This document shows, piece after piece, positions 20,672 through 20,732 of a stretch of DNA of 20,732 nt (its first letter is position 1; every line of letters begins with the position of its first letter). Position numbers and translations under genes: made by a program. The notes below the pieces were generated by a model. The model saw only the letters and a program-made list of their open reading frames with translations. It did no database searches and had not been told where the DNA came from. Origin of the DNA: Planctomycetota bacterium (lineage in GTDB: Bacteria > Planctomycetota > Phycisphaerae > Sedimentisphaerales > UBA12454); contig JAHJUV010000037.1 of the NCBI GenBank assembly GCA_018828825.1, positions 1 through 20,732 on the forward strand, written 5' to 3'.

Positions 20672-20732
20672 TCAGCCCTGAATAATGGCGTCGATATTGA
20701 CATTATCCTTGAGCAGTTCATAGGTTCTGGCA
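20672..20732 (-). CDS. C-terminal end of a gene running out of the window
   Basis: The minus strand reads ARTYELLKDNVNIDAIIQG and then TGA (20674-20672), with good coding character. The gene begins outside the window. Nineteen residues are too few for a family call. Between it and the stub (20516-20671) I see no gene, only a 7-bp dyad AAATAGC/GCTATTT (20595-20601, 20632-20638). Confidence 0.5.
   Translation of the reverse strand, partial: ARTYELLKDNVNIDAIIQG

Overview
The window suggests a Gram-negative-type bacterium, most likely a planctomycete of the Phycisphaerae/Sedimentisphaerales kind. The taxonomic guess is inference. It rests on the overall protein character, tandem ClpP genes, HNH-AP2 and GIY-YIG accessory genes, and AT-rich dispersed repeats mixed with conserved housekeeping genes. 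A complete set of ADP-heptose and lipid A genes shows that the cell makes a heptose-containing lipopolysaccharide.

Layout. (1) 1-4588 is an accessory region starting at a complete tmRNA gene (62-413). It holds a GIY-YIG nuclease, an HNH-AP2 nuclease with a structured leader, long non-coding stretches rich in repeats, an AT-rich two-gene cassette of unknown function driven by an almost leaderless promoter (minus strand), and a membrane-anchored protein of unknown function (minus strand). (2) 4589-10434 is a plus-strand housekeeping block: two overlapping clpP genes, a lipoprotein, a nitroreductase remnant, rpmB with a terminator, then gatC-gatA-gatB for tRNA-dependent amidation. (3) 10418-19742 is a minus-strand run of eight genes read from a good promoter upstream of icd: icd, lpxK, hldE, gmhA, gmhB, a waaF-waaP fusion, a WaaG-like glycosyltransferase and plsY. 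It makes ADP-heptose (GmhA, HldE, GmhB), adds and phosphorylates core heptose, phosphorylates lipid A and supplies lysophosphatidate. (4) 19810-20732 is a breakpoint region: a truncated ISKra4-type transposase, a 77-bp palindromic element, a stub of what looks like formate-tetrahydrofolate ligase, and the tail of another minus-strand gene.

The most unusual structure is a family of inverted repeats. Three of the intercistronic gaps in the LPS operon are each bounded by perfect 14-15 bp arms (core CCCGTTAGA / TCTAACGGG). The 3' arm runs into the next start codon, and in one case the 5' arm supplies the stop codon of the previous gene. The 77-bp element near the transposase shares this core. Separately, lpxK carries a 135-bp GC-rich palindromic insertion that is read in frame. 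Protein architectures of note are the WaaF-WaaP fusion and a GmhB with a proline-rich linker, two C-terminal membrane helices and an Asp-to-Asn change in a conserved metal-site motif.
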